The notes: generated from the letters alone by a model not told the origin. A DNA stretch of 64,000 nt from an uncultured Ruminiclostridium sp. (GCA_902490005.1 CABUCM010000002.1:104812-168811); one strand, 5' to 3'. Counted from the first letter of the stretch, positions 16,391 to 25,424 are shown. Made by a program: numbers and translations.

Positions 16391-17622
16391 AGGCCCTCGC
16401 TTTCATAAAAAGGAAAATTCTCATACGTTATGTTTTCCGGGTACAGCATAACTAAAATATAATCGTAATCATGAGATTCCAGATAGTCCATCATGTCGCC
16501 GCTGCTATATTTTTGTGCCCACAGCATATCCAGCTGGCCGCAGCATTGAGATAAAAACGCCGCCAGAGGCGAAGCGTAGGAATCCCGAAGCAGTAATACC
16601 GACGCGCCGTCTTCCAGGCTATGATTCTCAATGCTATCATATTCTTGGACAGAATTCAAATAGAGGTTACTAGCCGCCAATTCATAAAGGCCTTTCTTAG
16701 TTTCCAGCTCCAGCAGGGCGGGAACAAAAGCCCCTTCTTTCCGTTCAAGATGGTCCAGCTTACCGTGGAGCCAGGTAAAATCACCACCGGACTTAGGATA
16801 GTACACCTGATAGTCCTCCGTCCCGCCGGAATACACCACGCCGGCATCCCGGCCCTGGGAACCCAGCATCAGCCCGGGAAAATTTTTTGTTTCATACTGG
16901 TTCAAATCACGAAAGCTTCCCGTAGGGTCTAACCCCGCGTTCCACTGGAAATTCATCCAGTCCACCGTATCCCGAAAGCCCGCAAAGGCGGCCAAGGGGC
17001 TCCAGTGGTGGTCTGTTTTATAGTAGGTTTCTTCATAAGAAAGGTTGTCGTCTTTTAGAGATTCCCGCAAATCCAGATAAGGCACGCTATAATACCGGAG
17101 CCAGCGCATCAGAGAATCCGCCTGCTCCGTAAAATCATTGTAGGGAATCCCCGTATATGCCGCCTGCGGCCGCACCACTTTCATCGGCGGCAGGACAAAG
17201 CCCACTTTGGTCCCCCGAGCCTCCATGGCGTCGGCCAGGCGGCGGACCCTTACCGCCAATTCTTTGGTATCGTCTCCAAATCCGGTCCAAAAGTTTCCGC
17301 CGTGCAGGTAGCCGTCCTTATCCTTTACAATGTCAAAAGCGTTTTCTTCGTGCTTTCCCAAGGCTAGCTGCATTCCGCCATAGCACTCCAGCAGCGGATA
17401 CCGAAACAGCGTGTTTTCCGTAACGGCCGTATCCAAGGCCGTCACCGCGCCCACCACTGTTTCTGCCGTAGGCTCTTCCTGAATGTCTTCCCAAGCGTTA
17501 TGAACATTTTCTGCCAGGGGTTCTTTCGCATGCCAGAAGTTGGCGGCCCCATAACCTATTACGGAACAGAAAAAGACCGCGGCAAATATCATTTGTCCAA
17601 GCTTTTGCGGATGTTTCACCAC
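16387..17622 (-). CDS. AlgX/AlgJ-like SGNH acetyltransferase-type protein (DHHW motif)
   Basis: 411 residues with one N-terminal membrane helix (about 10-27) and an extracytoplasmic SGNH-like domain. The signature YYKTDHHWS (Asp204, His205, His206, Trp207) and a later RDSYASP (Ser348) correspond to the catalytic Asp/His and Ser of AlgJ/AlgX proteins, which transfer acetyl groups to exported polysaccharides. It starts with GTG at 17622 behind GGAGGG, and lies ten bases after the MBOAT gene, its expected partner that moves the acetyl group across the membrane. Acetylation of the polymer made by the BcsA-like synthase is inferred. Confidence 0.85.
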   Translation of the reverse strand: MVKHPQKLGQMIFAAVFFCSVIGYGAANFWHAKEPLAENVHNAWEDIQEEPTAETVVGAVTALDTAVTENTLFRYPLLECYGGMQLALGKHEENAFDIVKDKDGYLHGGNFWTGFGDDTKELAVRVRRLADAMEARGTKVGFVLPPMKVVRPQAAYTGIPYNDFTEQADSLMRWLRYYSVPYLDLRESLKDDNLSYEETYYKTDHHWSPLAAFAGFRDTVDWMNFQWNAGLDPTGSFRDLNQYETKNFPGLMLGSQGRDAGVVYSGGTEDYQVYYPKSGGDFTWLHGKLDHLERKEGAFVPALLELETKKGLYELAASNLYLNSVQEYDSIENHSLEDGASVLLLRDSYASPLAAFLSQCCGQLDMLWAQKYSSGDMMDYLESHDYDYILVMLYPENITYENFPFYESEGL

Positions 17623-17631
17623 GATCCCTCC

Positions 17632-19065
17632 TTAAAAATTGAAATAAATAAACGGATTATACCCACTGCGCACCAAATAGGTGACGCAGACAAAAAACAG
17701 TCCCGCCATTCCCACGGGATAAACCACGGCAAAGCTTGTTTTTGACAGCTTAGGCCGGGAAGCCAATTTCTTTTTCAGCCAGCCGGCTACGGGAACGCAT
17801 AGAAGTATCCCGATCACCCAATACACGGCGTATTCCTGTAAAAACATAAGGGCCTGGCCGCTGAAAAAGCCGTTTCCATTCAGCCCAAACATATTCCCGA
17901 GATATTCCTGGAACTGATAAAAGCTTTCGCTTCGGAATAAAACCCAGCCGAAATTCACCATCAGCATGGTATACAAATGCTTCCAAAACGGATGCGCCTT
18001 CCATTTTTCAAACAGGAATAGCCGTTCCAGCAGCAGGCATACAAAGTTAAAAAGCCCCCAGAACACAAAGGTCCAATTCGCCCCGTGCCAAAGGCCGGTC
18101 AGCAGCCAAACCACCAACAGGTTTCGCACCATTTTGTCTTTGTTTTCCACCCGGGAACCACCCAGGGGGAAGTACACATATTCCCGAAACCAAGTGGACA
18201 GGGAAATATGCCAGCGCCGCCAAAACTCGCTTACGGATTTAGAAACATATGGATAATTAAAATTCTCCTCGAAATGAAACCCGAACATTTTTCCAAGGCC
18301 GATGGCCATATCCGAATAGCCGGAAAAGTCAAAAAATATCTGCAGGGTATAGGCAAAGGAACCAACCCACGCCAAGGTCACCGGGATTTTTACAAGCTGG
18401 TGGCCAGCCTCTGTCAGGCCGTAAATATTATCCGCCACCACCGCAAACGTATTGGCCAAAAGCAGTTTTTTCGCCAGGCCCTGGACGAACCTGCAAGCGC
18501 CCGTGCTTAGCAGTTCCCAGCTGTGAACCCGGTTGCGGATTTCTTCCGCAACGGTGCTGTAGCGGACAATAGGCCCGGCCACCAGCTGGGGGAACAAGGC
18601 GATATACAGCGCCACATAAAAAGGGTTCTTTTGCACCTCTACCGTATCGCGGTACACATCGATTACATAGCTCAGCGCCTGAAACGTAAAAAACGAGATG
18701 CCGATGGGCAGCGCGATATCCACCTGGGGCAGAAAAGATCCCCCTAAGACAGCGTCCAGATTGGTTACGGCAAACCCCAGATACTTAAAAACAAACAGTA
18801 CCCCTAGGTTTACCACGCAATCCAAAGCCAAAAGCAATTTCTTATACCGGCGCCAACGGGAAATCGCCAAGGCAATCCCCCAATTGAGCACACAGGAGCC
18901 TATGAGCAGCAGCACGTTTTTCGGTTCGCCCCAGGCATAGAAAAACAGGCTGGTCAGCAGCAAAAGGCCGTTGCGCATGGCCACGCTGGGGGCGCATACC
19001 GTGTAATACAGCACTAGCACGATAGGCAGAAAGAAAAACAGGAATATGATACTGGAAAAAACCAA
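17632..19065 (-). CDS. MBOAT-family O-acyltransferase (AlgI/DltB-like)
   Basis: 477-residue polytopic membrane protein. It begins VFSSIIFLFFFLPIVLVLYY in the manner of AlgI-type proteins, carries RRWHISLSTWFREYVYFPLGG (shown here by His286) and the conserved WHGANWTF segment with the proposed active His327. The initiation codon is TTG at 19065, eight bases from AGGAGG; no ATG start fits the family N terminus. It probably passes acetyl groups from cytoplasmic acetyl-CoA to the SGNH partner encoded next, for O-acetylation of the exported glucan-like polymer. Confidence 0.93.
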   Translation of the reverse strand: MVFSSIIFLFFFLPIVLVLYYTVCAPSVAMRNGLLLLTSLFFYAWGEPKNVLLLIGSCVLNWGIALAISRWRRYKKLLLALDCVVNLGVLFVFKYLGFAVTNLDAVLGGSFLPQVDIALPIGISFFTFQALSYVIDVYRDTVEVQKNPFYVALYIALFPQLVAGPIVRYSTVAEEIRNRVHSWELLSTGACRFVQGLAKKLLLANTFAVVADNIYGLTEAGHQLVKIPVTLAWVGSFAYTLQIFFDFSGYSDMAIGLGKMFGFHFEENFNYPYVSKSVSEFWRRWHISLSTWFREYVYFPLGGSRVENKDKMVRNLLVVWLLTGLWHGANWTFVFWGLFNFVCLLLERLFLFEKWKAHPFWKHLYTMLMVNFGWVLFRSESFYQFQEYLGNMFGLNGNGFFSGQALMFLQEYAVYWVIGILLCVPVAGWLKKKLASRPKLSKTSFAVVYPVGMAGLFFVCVTYLVRSGYNPFIYFNF

Positions 19066-19089
19066 GAAAATGCCTCCTAACCGTTTGGA

Positions 19090-21393
19090 TCAGCTTTTCG
19101 CAGGCGCAGGTTCTTTTTCTTCAGGCAAAACGTGGTTAACCTGAGCGAAAAGGGTGTCGAACACACCGTTAAAAAGCAATTCCTGCCAGTTTTCTATTTG
19201 ATACAACCCAGCTTTGCCTTCGACCTCACGGCAGATCATTACCCCGCCTGGCGCCTGAACCTGCTCATAAGGCAGTAAAATGGCATCCACCGCCTCCAGC
19301 CGCGCAAATTCATAGTTACAGTCCACTATACGAACCTTGCCGCCAGTGACAGTAGGCAATTCCAAGCTCAGATCTACTCTTGGCAAAGCCCGTCTGGATT
19401 GCGCTCCTCTTTCGGTACGGCGGTGGATGTTCAGAAAAACATCCTCGAAAATACTGACGGATTTGCTCATCCGTTTCGCAAGGCTGTGGTCCCTGTCATA
19501 AAGCATCTGAAAATAAGCGGACTTGTTGTCCTCGTCCAGTTCGCTCAGCGAAACGCCGTATCTCCAACAACCATCCGGCTGCTTGCTCACCTGGACCGCC
19601 GTGCCTTTTATTACCGCTTCATACTTTTCGGTTTTCAACCGAATCTCCATTTCTTCCCCTTTTTCATGAGGCAGATAGGCGCTTTGTGAAAAGATTAAAG
19701 ATAGGCCGTTTTCGGAAACATCTCCCGTCACGCCGTAATATTTTTTTCCATGGTAATCCACTTCTGCCGGTAATTCCACGGTAAAGCGGTCGTTGGCGCG
19801 GAAATTTTTCCGTCCCGACATAAAAAACAGCGCCATAAACAAGCTGAGCCCGTTCATCACTAGCCAGTATATAATGATGGCCATACCGTAATTATAGGCG
19901 TGTATGGAGGTGTAAACCGCTAAAAAGAGGGCGTATAAATCCAACACTAAAAGCAGAATATGGGGAATCGCCAATTGAAAATCAGATTTCTTTCCGGCGG
20001 TTCTTTCCTTGTTGGTAACATGGAACTTCTTCTCTTTGATAAAAAAAGTTTCCAGAAGGATGGGTAAAATCATATAGGGAAAAATGACCGTATCTACAAT
20101 ATTGCTCCACCGCTGGGTTCTGAGCTTTCCGGAAGTGATTTTCAAAGCGTGGTTATACAAAAGATACGACGGCAGCCAGATCAAAAGCAGTTCCCAAAGG
20201 CTGCAGATCACCACCGGGATTCCAAACACAATAAATAGAATGGGAGAAATGATAAAAACAAACCGTCTGAAGAAGGTCCACCAATAAAGCCAACAAGAGA
20301 TATAGCTTAATTTCGTATTTAGCTTCAGTTTGGGATGAAACAGAAGATGGACATGGCGCAAAGAGGAAATACATCCTCTTCCCCAGCGGACCCGCTGCCG
20401 GATCAGGCTGTCGATATCAGTAGGCGCTAAACCGTGGGCTAAAGCTTTGTCCAAAGCGTAGCAAGTGTATCCTTTTGCCTGAATCTTGATCCCTGTTTCG
20501 AAGTCTTCGGTAATGGTTCCGGTGGCAATGCCTCCTACCTCATCCAAAGCTTCCCTGGAAATCAGCGTATTTGAGCCGGCGTAAATCGGCGCGTTGGCCC
20601 GGTTGCGCCCCACGTTGATTTCACGGAAGAAGAAATCCTGTTCATTGGGGATTCGTTTTTCACTGTAAAAATTAAACTGGAACAGATCCGGGTTATAAAA
20701 GCTCTGAGGGGTTTGGATAAACCCCATTTTAAAATCCTCATCCATTTCATCTTCAGAGCGCTCCACCCATGTTCCGTCGTCTAACTGCTTGAGCTTGGGC
20801 AGATACATATAGGGCACGGTTTCCATTAAAAACTCCCGGGTAGGAATCATATCGGCGTCAAAGGTGGCTACATAGGGGGAATGGGTCAGGCTTAAAGCAT
20901 GGTTTAAGTTTCCCGCCTTCGCCAGCTTATTTTCTTCCATTCCAAAGTAGCCTACGCCCATTTTTTTCGCCAGCGCCGCGATTTCAGGACGATTCCCGTC
21001 GTCGCACAGGTAAATATGTACCTTTCCCCGGTCGGGGTATCGCATATGCTTGCATCCGTTGACCGTTTTATAGAGAAGATCCGCCGATTCGTTATGGGTA
21101 GCGATGAACACGTCTACATCCGGATACCAATCCAAAGGAAGCACCGGCTTTTCAGGAACGCTTTTTCTGCGAAGCCGGGTAAAATGCTCCGTGCCCTCCA
21201 GCATGGAGACCGTTTCCGCCACCACCAAAAAGATTCCGCAGATTGTGGCCACCCATCCGTATATTTTGTGATCAGGAACCGTAAAAAAGATTCTCCAAAC
21301 TACATAAACCGTCATAGAGACAATGGCGCACCAAACCCAAATTTTTTCTTTTATGGTTTTCTCGTTTACATTTTTAATTTTAACTTTGGACAT
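19090..21393 (-). CDS. bcsA: BcsA-like cellulose synthase catalytic subunit with PilZ domain
   Basis: 767-residue processive family 2 glycosyltransferase. Two membrane helices (about 17-38 and 44-64) precede the GT2 domain, which has Asp131-Asp132-Gly, Asp179-Ala-Asp181, QTPQ (227-230), Thr295-Glu-Asp297 and QRVRW (333-337), the full set for cellulose-type synthases. About six more helices follow to residue 525. A PilZ domain comes next with Arg532-x3-Arg536 and Asp558-x-Ser-x-x-Gly563, as needed for cyclic di-GMP binding. A further C-terminal segment (665-705) repeats the PilZ pattern in degenerate form. UDP-glucose to beta-1,4-glucan with export is the expected reaction. A GGAGGTG site precedes the start. 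Confidence 0.94.
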   Translation of the reverse strand: MSKVKIKNVNEKTIKEKIWVWCAIVSMTVYVVWRIFFTVPDHKIYGWVATICGIFLVVAETVSMLEGTEHFTRLRRKSVPEKPVLPLDWYPDVDVFIATHNESADLLYKTVNGCKHMRYPDRGKVHIYLCDDGNRPEIAALAKKMGVGYFGMEENKLAKAGNLNHALSLTHSPYVATFDADMIPTREFLMETVPYMYLPKLKQLDDGTWVERSEDEMDEDFKMGFIQTPQSFYNPDLFQFNFYSEKRIPNEQDFFFREINVGRNRANAPIYAGSNTLISREALDEVGGIATGTITEDFETGIKIQAKGYTCYALDKALAHGLAPTDIDSLIRQRVRWGRGCISSLRHVHLLFHPKLKLNTKLSYISCWLYWWTFFRRFVFIISPILFIVFGIPVVICSLWELLLIWLPSYLLYNHALKITSGKLRTQRWSNIVDTVIFPYMILPILLETFFIKEKKFHVTNKERTAGKKSDFQLAIPHILLLVLDLYALFLAVYTSIHAYNYGMAIIIYWLVMNGLSLFMALFFMSGRKNFRANDRFTVELPAEVDYHGKKYYGVTGDVSENGLSLIFSQSAYLPHEKGEEMEIRLKTEKYEAVIKGTAVQVSKQPDGCWRYGVSLSELDEDNKSAYFQMLYDRDHSLAKRMSKSVSIFEDVFLNIHRRTERGAQSRRALPRVDLSLELPTVTGGKVRIVDCNYEFARLEAVDAILLPYEQVQAPGGVMICREVEGKAGLYQIENWQELLFNGVFDTLFAQVNHVLPEEKEPAPAKS

Positions 21394-21413
21394 TTCTTCA
21401 CCTCCCCATCGAA

Positions 21414-23012
21414 TTAGTTCTTACGAACCCGCTGAATCAAAACAATCGAAATAAAGAACGCCAGAATAAATAAAACCGAAAGGAAATTCGCGTTTTGACC
21501 GCCGTAAATCCAGGTATCGGTATACCGCTCCAGCATCTGGATGTTTTCGTCTAAATACTCTCCATGAAGGGACAGCACATCCTTAATACGCTGGCATTCT
21601 TCCGGGGAACTGGAAACCGTGCGGTCGACGGTAAGCTCTGTTTCCTCTTCCTCCAGCGCCGGCAGCGTGGCGGCAAAGATCGCATCCCATCTGCTGGCGT
21701 CCCTGTCGGCGGCGTTTCCCAGAAAAGCCTGGGTCTCGTCAATAAAGCTCTCCAAATACTCCTGGGAGAGAATGGTCTTTCTCAATTCGTGATACCGCGC
21801 TTCCACTTTTTGGGCGAACCCGGGCACCTTCAGCAAAGCGTCCAGATAAGAACGCACCTCCATGGCGGTTTCCTTAAACATACCCAAATCTTTATCATAA
21901 TTATCCATGGCCCCGTCAAAGTCCCATAAAGGGCCGATTTCCAAAGTGCCGCCGATCTGCTGGTGCAGATACGTGGAGTGGAGTCCCGCGTCGTAATTCA
22001 TGAAAAACTCATTGATGATAAAATAGTCCACAAAGGAATCCACGTTTAAATACCGCTCCACCTCGGCCATATCCGGCACGTTTTCAGAATACAGCAATAA
22101 CTCTACCTGGTCGATCTGTTCTGTAATCCAAGAAACCGTTTCCGGCGTAATTCGATCCTGGGGCGGATATTGGACCTCTAAATATTCTTCCGTAAGGCCC
22201 TCTCTGGTGGCATAAGTATCCAGAATCAAGCCCTCTGTTTCATATCTGTCCCGCCGTAAAAGAAAATCGCATTGAACCTGGTTTTCGTCATAGCGGGAAA
22301 GCTCAACTCTTCCGTCTCCCCGCTCTACCGCTTCATACAGGATATAAAGCCCTAAATATTCATATCCGGCGTCTGTTTTTAAAACAGCCTCGCAATAGCG
22401 CATATCCGGCGTTTCCGGAAATACCATTCCGCCGATATTCATGGCCAAATAATTACGAAGGTGGGAACGGTCCAAAGGGGTTCCGTTGAGAATCCAGTCG
22501 TCGCTTGCCGTCATCCCCATCAGCTGGGTGGAATTTTTTTCTCCGGTTTCCGTCAGCAGCTTGATCCGGTACTGCTTTTTAGGATACCTGCTGGAAGCGG
22601 AAGTATTTCCCCGGATTTTTAATTTTCCCAAAGATTGAACCGTTGGCTCATCCCCCAAACGGTTCACATGGCTGTCGTTATCAATCACGCTCATAGTCAT
22701 GGAGGTATAAGGGTCTACATCCGCCGGCTCTACAAAAGCGTCTAATTCCGCGTCATAATATTTATAGTTAACGATTTCCTGTCCCGCGGTATCGATCACT
22801 ACCAAAGGAAGGTGCGAGGTGAAATCGTCGCCGACGATAAAATCCTCAGAAATCCGGGTGTCTCCTATGGAGGGATCCGCGTCTTGGACTAATTCATGGT
22901 GGACCTGCCGCTCCTGGAAGTCTGTCCGCGAAAACTGCCACCAGCCCAAAACCACGCACAGCGCCACCGCCGCCGACGTAACGGCTAAAGCGGCTTTGAC
23001 AGATTTTTTCAT
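21414..23012 (-). CDS. CotH-family protein, membrane-anchored at both ends
   Basis: 532 residues. A signal-anchor (about 5-24) precedes an extracytoplasmic CotH domain with KIRGNTS (about 132-138), KKQYRIKL, WILNGTPLDRSHLRN and the acidic motif WDFDGAMDN (Asp364, Asp366), followed by a C-terminal helix (about 510-527) ending in a basic tail. CotH of spore coats is an atypical protein kinase, but many members occur outside sporulation. The frame extends to 23039, yet the ATG at 23012 has AGGTGGGG before it and clears the previous stop, so that start is taken. It lies directly upstream of the synthase gene, the place of BcsB in other operons. Confidence 0.88.
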   Translation of the reverse strand: MKKSVKAALAVTSAAVALCVVLGWWQFSRTDFQERQVHHELVQDADPSIGDTRISEDFIVGDDFTSHLPLVVIDTAGQEIVNYKYYDAELDAFVEPADVDPYTSMTMSVIDNDSHVNRLGDEPTVQSLGKLKIRGNTSASSRYPKKQYRIKLLTETGEKNSTQLMGMTASDDWILNGTPLDRSHLRNYLAMNIGGMVFPETPDMRYCEAVLKTDAGYEYLGLYILYEAVERGDGRVELSRYDENQVQCDFLLRRDRYETEGLILDTYATREGLTEEYLEVQYPPQDRITPETVSWITEQIDQVELLLYSENVPDMAEVERYLNVDSFVDYFIINEFFMNYDAGLHSTYLHQQIGGTLEIGPLWDFDGAMDNYDKDLGMFKETAMEVRSYLDALLKVPGFAQKVEARYHELRKTILSQEYLESFIDETQAFLGNAADRDASRWDAIFAATLPALEEEETELTVDRTVSSSPEECQRIKDVLSLHGEYLDENIQMLERYTDTWIYGGQNANFLSVLFILAFFISIVLIQRVRKN

Positions 23013-23022
23013 AGTCCCCACC

Positions 23023-23697
23023 TCAAGAGGTGATTTCATCGTTTTGGCTTACCAGGTCAACAGTTTCTACGTTGCCCAGCTGAAAAAGCCTTTCGCTGAT
23101 ATTCACATCTTCAGTGCGCTGCAGCAGCTTCTGAGAAAGCTCGTAGATGTACTCTACAGACTCCCGGGCGGAATTTTTCACGCACAGCCTCGCTTTTCCT
23201 CCGTAAACCTCTTGAACCGTCTGTTCGATCTTTTCTCCCGCGGAGGTACTTCCCCGGACAATCAGCAGATAACGGTTATTCCCCTGAATATTGCCAAGAG
23301 CCAGCATCAATAAAAAGATCACCGCGCTGCCCAAAACAGCAATCATAAAATCGGAAATACCGCAGCAAATTCCTGCCGCCACCGCCCAAAAGATATAGGC
23401 GGTATCCCGGGCGTCTTTTACCGCAGTACGGAAACGCACAATGGACAAGGCGCCTACCATACCAAGGCTTAACGCGATATTATTGCCGATGACGCACATA
23501 ACCAGCGTGGTTACCAAGGTAAGCATCCAAAGGGATACGTTGAATTTCCCGCTGTAAAGGGCACCGGAATGAGAAAAACGATAAGAAAGGAAAATCACGC
23601 CGCCAACAGCAATCGCGGCGATAAAATTCACCAAAATCTCCTGTAAGGAGAGGCTTCCCGCGTGGTTCATAATATAAGAAAGAATATCCTGATTCAT
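23023..23697 (-). CDS. DUF4956 membrane protein
   Basis: 224 residues. The N-terminal half has four or five hydrophobic segments with the conserved loop LGMVGALSIVRFRTAVKD (about residues 78-95), as in DUF4956 proteins; the C-terminal half is a soluble, possibly cytoplasmic, ferredoxin-like domain (about 142-224). The family commonly accompanies VTC-domain and CotH proteins and has no established biochemical role that I know of. The gene overlaps the VTC gene by four bases and has an AGGAGG site. A transport or scaffold role in the polymer system is an inference from context. Confidence 0.85.
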   Translation of the reverse strand: MNQDILSYIMNHAGSLSLQEILVNFIAAIAVGGVIFLSYRFSHSGALYSGKFNVSLWMLTLVTTLVMCVIGNNIALSLGMVGALSIVRFRTAVKDARDTAYIFWAVAAGICCGISDFMIAVLGSAVIFLLMLALGNIQGNNRYLLIVRGSTSAGEKIEQTVQEVYGGKARLCVKNSARESVEYIYELSQKLLQRTEDVNISERLFQLGNVETVDLVSQNDEITS

Positions 23698-24407
23698 AAA
23701 GTAATACCTCCTAAACTATATCTGCGCGACGCGCAATACTTACTGCTGGCAGTCTCAGCAGTGATATAAGGCGAAAGAACTTCTTTTACATAGCTGAGCA
23801 GAAAATGATTGTATTTCACTTCCAGCGTCACTCGGTTCGGGGAGGCCGCCGGATAATAAAACGGAAGTTCTTTGGAAAAAAGGTCAGCATTTCCCTCGCA
23901 GGCCCGCAAACCACTGTCTAACGTAATACGGGTATCATTGGTGGCCAAAGCAAACGCGTACCGCCGGTATTCCACTATGCTGCGCGGTAAATACACCCGG
24001 GAGCGCATCACACTGTAAAACTGTTTGGCCAAAGGATCGTCGTATTCCAAAAGGCAGGAATAAGTTCCATTTGCCATCAATTGAGCGTGCTCCCTTGATA
24101 CCGTCATACTCCGCTTCCTCTGGGCGGCGCCTTGTTTTTGTTTCCACTCTAATTTAGCGAAAGAAGCGTCCGGCGAATAAATACGGAGCCGTATTTTTTT
24201 ACGGGCCTCCAGCCCCGCTGATTTATCAAAATAATCTTCGTTATCATAAGAATCAAAATAAAGCGACCGAACCAGGTATCCGTCCTTTCCCAGGCAATGG
24301 GGGTCCGGCTTTAAGATCCGATTTAGTTTTCCGCACAATTTACGGGCTTCCAAATAATCCAGGGGGTACTTTTTTTCTGTCCGCAGAACATCAGAAATAG
24401 TAGGCAT
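23694..24407 (-). CDS. VTC-domain protein (polyphosphate polymerase-like)
   Basis: 237 residues, one VTC domain (tunnel-fold triphosphate enzyme). Characteristic residues are present: Glu11-Lys12-Lys13 at the start of the first strand, the basic KKIRLR (70-75), Lys85/Glu87/Lys89 in KLEWKQK, YRRYAFA (147-153) and Glu196/Lys198 in LEVKYN. In yeast the domain polymerises phosphate from ATP; many bacterial homologues are untested. The open frame reaches 24512, but the ATG at 24407 has GGAG nine bases upstream and begins the family fold. It is the first gene of the eight-gene polysaccharide operon, so polyphosphate or nucleotide binding may feed or control the process. Confidence 0.85.
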   Translation of the reverse strand: MPTISDVLRTEKKYPLDYLEARKLCGKLNRILKPDPHCLGKDGYLVRSLYFDSYDNEDYFDKSAGLEARKKIRLRIYSPDASFAKLEWKQKQGAAQRKRSMTVSREHAQLMANGTYSCLLEYDDPLAKQFYSVMRSRVYLPRSIVEYRRYAFALATNDTRITLDSGLRACEGNADLFSKELPFYYPAASPNRVTLEVKYNHFLLSYVKEVLSPYITAETASSKYCASRRYSLGGITL

Positions 24408-24531
24408 CGTTTTTTCTCCATTAATATGTAAATAAATGAAAGGCTTAGCCGCCGCAAAGCACTCAAAGAATAATGATCTCCTAGTAAAACTCCGTCCGAG
24501 AGAGGAAAGCAACGCAAGGCCATTTTCCTAT

Positions 24532-24537
24532 ATTATA
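24532..24537 (-). promoter_or_regulatory. Extended -10 promoter element upstream of the polysaccharide operon
   Basis: The minus strand reads TTGGTATAAT, an extended -10 (TG-N-TATAAT) with TATAAT at 24532-24537. No good -35 box lies 17 bases upstream. It would give a start near 24525 and a leader of about 118 bases before the VTC gene. Confidence 0.5.
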
Positions 24538-24540
24538 CCA

Positions 24541-24984
24541 ACCGGCACGACAACTCCTTATTTATCCTATATATCGTATGATTATACATTTCAAGTTTTA
24601 GATTCAGGTTGCAAAACCTGCTTGAAACAATGCAAAATAGCATATGTTTTCGAACTAATGGCTGCGATCATATATATACAATATTTTAGCAAAAAAAGCT
24701 GTAAAACATTGTATTTTCTAATTTTTATACATTTTAGTTCTGATTTAAAAACGTATAATTTTTAAGATTTATGAAAATAATATCATATTTTATACTGTAA
24801 TTCAATATCGATACTGACCTTTGTTTAATATGCCCTTAATATTTTCATAACGGAACTCTAATTTTAAATTCCTTTCATAAAGTATTCTCTTTTATCCCCC
24901 TTGTTTTTCCACCTGCTACATTGACCTTAATTCCATGAAAATACAAAAGGGTACCTCCACCGGCAGAGCCGATGGTTTCCGTAA
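24541..24984. other. AT-rich intergenic region without visible genes
   Basis: A very AT-rich stretch between the polysaccharide operon promoter and the terminator of the next operon. Short open frames here have no ribosome binding site and low-complexity content. I see no tRNA, repeat or conserved RNA element. Confidence 0.6.
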
Positions 24985-25036
24985 CCAAATAAAAAATCCG
25001 CCTGGAGGAAGCGTTATTGCTTCCTCCAGGCGGATT
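24985..25036 (-). terminator. Terminator, 18-base-pair perfect stem
   Basis: AATCCGCCTGGAGGAAGC (24995-25012) pairs with 25019-25036 over a six-base loop; on the minus strand the stem is followed by TTTTTTATTTGG. It lies after the decayed gene at 25113-25424 and closes the large LacI-controlled operon. Confidence 0.9.
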
Positions 25037-25112
25037 AAAAGGTAACAATGCAAAATTTCTTTTGTCCCTCTCTGAATACGTGTGACTTTATTATAGAGCA
25101 TAAAACATCGAC

Positions 25113-25424
25113 TTACTCCAGCTGTGATGAACACTCCAACACAATAGGAAATCCGGACGGCAGGCCTTTCACGATTTTCAGATATTCCTCATGATATTCC
25201 CAGGCATTTCTTCCTGAAGATTTTGTCTCGCCTGATATCGCGCTGCCATTACTCCGTGTTCAATAATCCCTGCCTATTTGTTCCATAAAAGATACCTAAG
25301 GGCGCAGCCATGGTGCGGTCGTAGTAATTTTCTCTCGGGCCTCATCCATACCACTTGATTTGTTTAAACCCCCGGGAAGGACAAATTCCAGCCTCATGCT
25401 TTTTGTATTGAGCTCTATACTCAT
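25113..25424 (-). pseudogene. Decayed gene remnant at the end of the GH36 operon
   Basis: An ATG at 25424, 24 bases after the oxidoreductase stop, opens a reading (MSIELNTKSMRLEFVLPGG...DEARE) that ends early, but a shift of one base at about 25336-25345 continues as NYYDRTMAAPLGIFYGTN. A separate stretch further on reads AWEYHEEYLKIVKGLPSGF, then PIVLECSS and a stop at 25113-25115. The pieces look protein-like but are in different frames and too short together for an intact enzyme. The end part resembles the C terminus of sugar-phosphate isomerase/epimerase TIM barrels, a weak impression. It would have been the last gene of the operon. Confidence 0.5.

Noticed and set aside
23013..23039. Earlier start of the CotH-family gene at 23039
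   Set aside because: It would overlap the DUF4956 gene and lacks a ribosome binding site, unlike the ATG at 23012.
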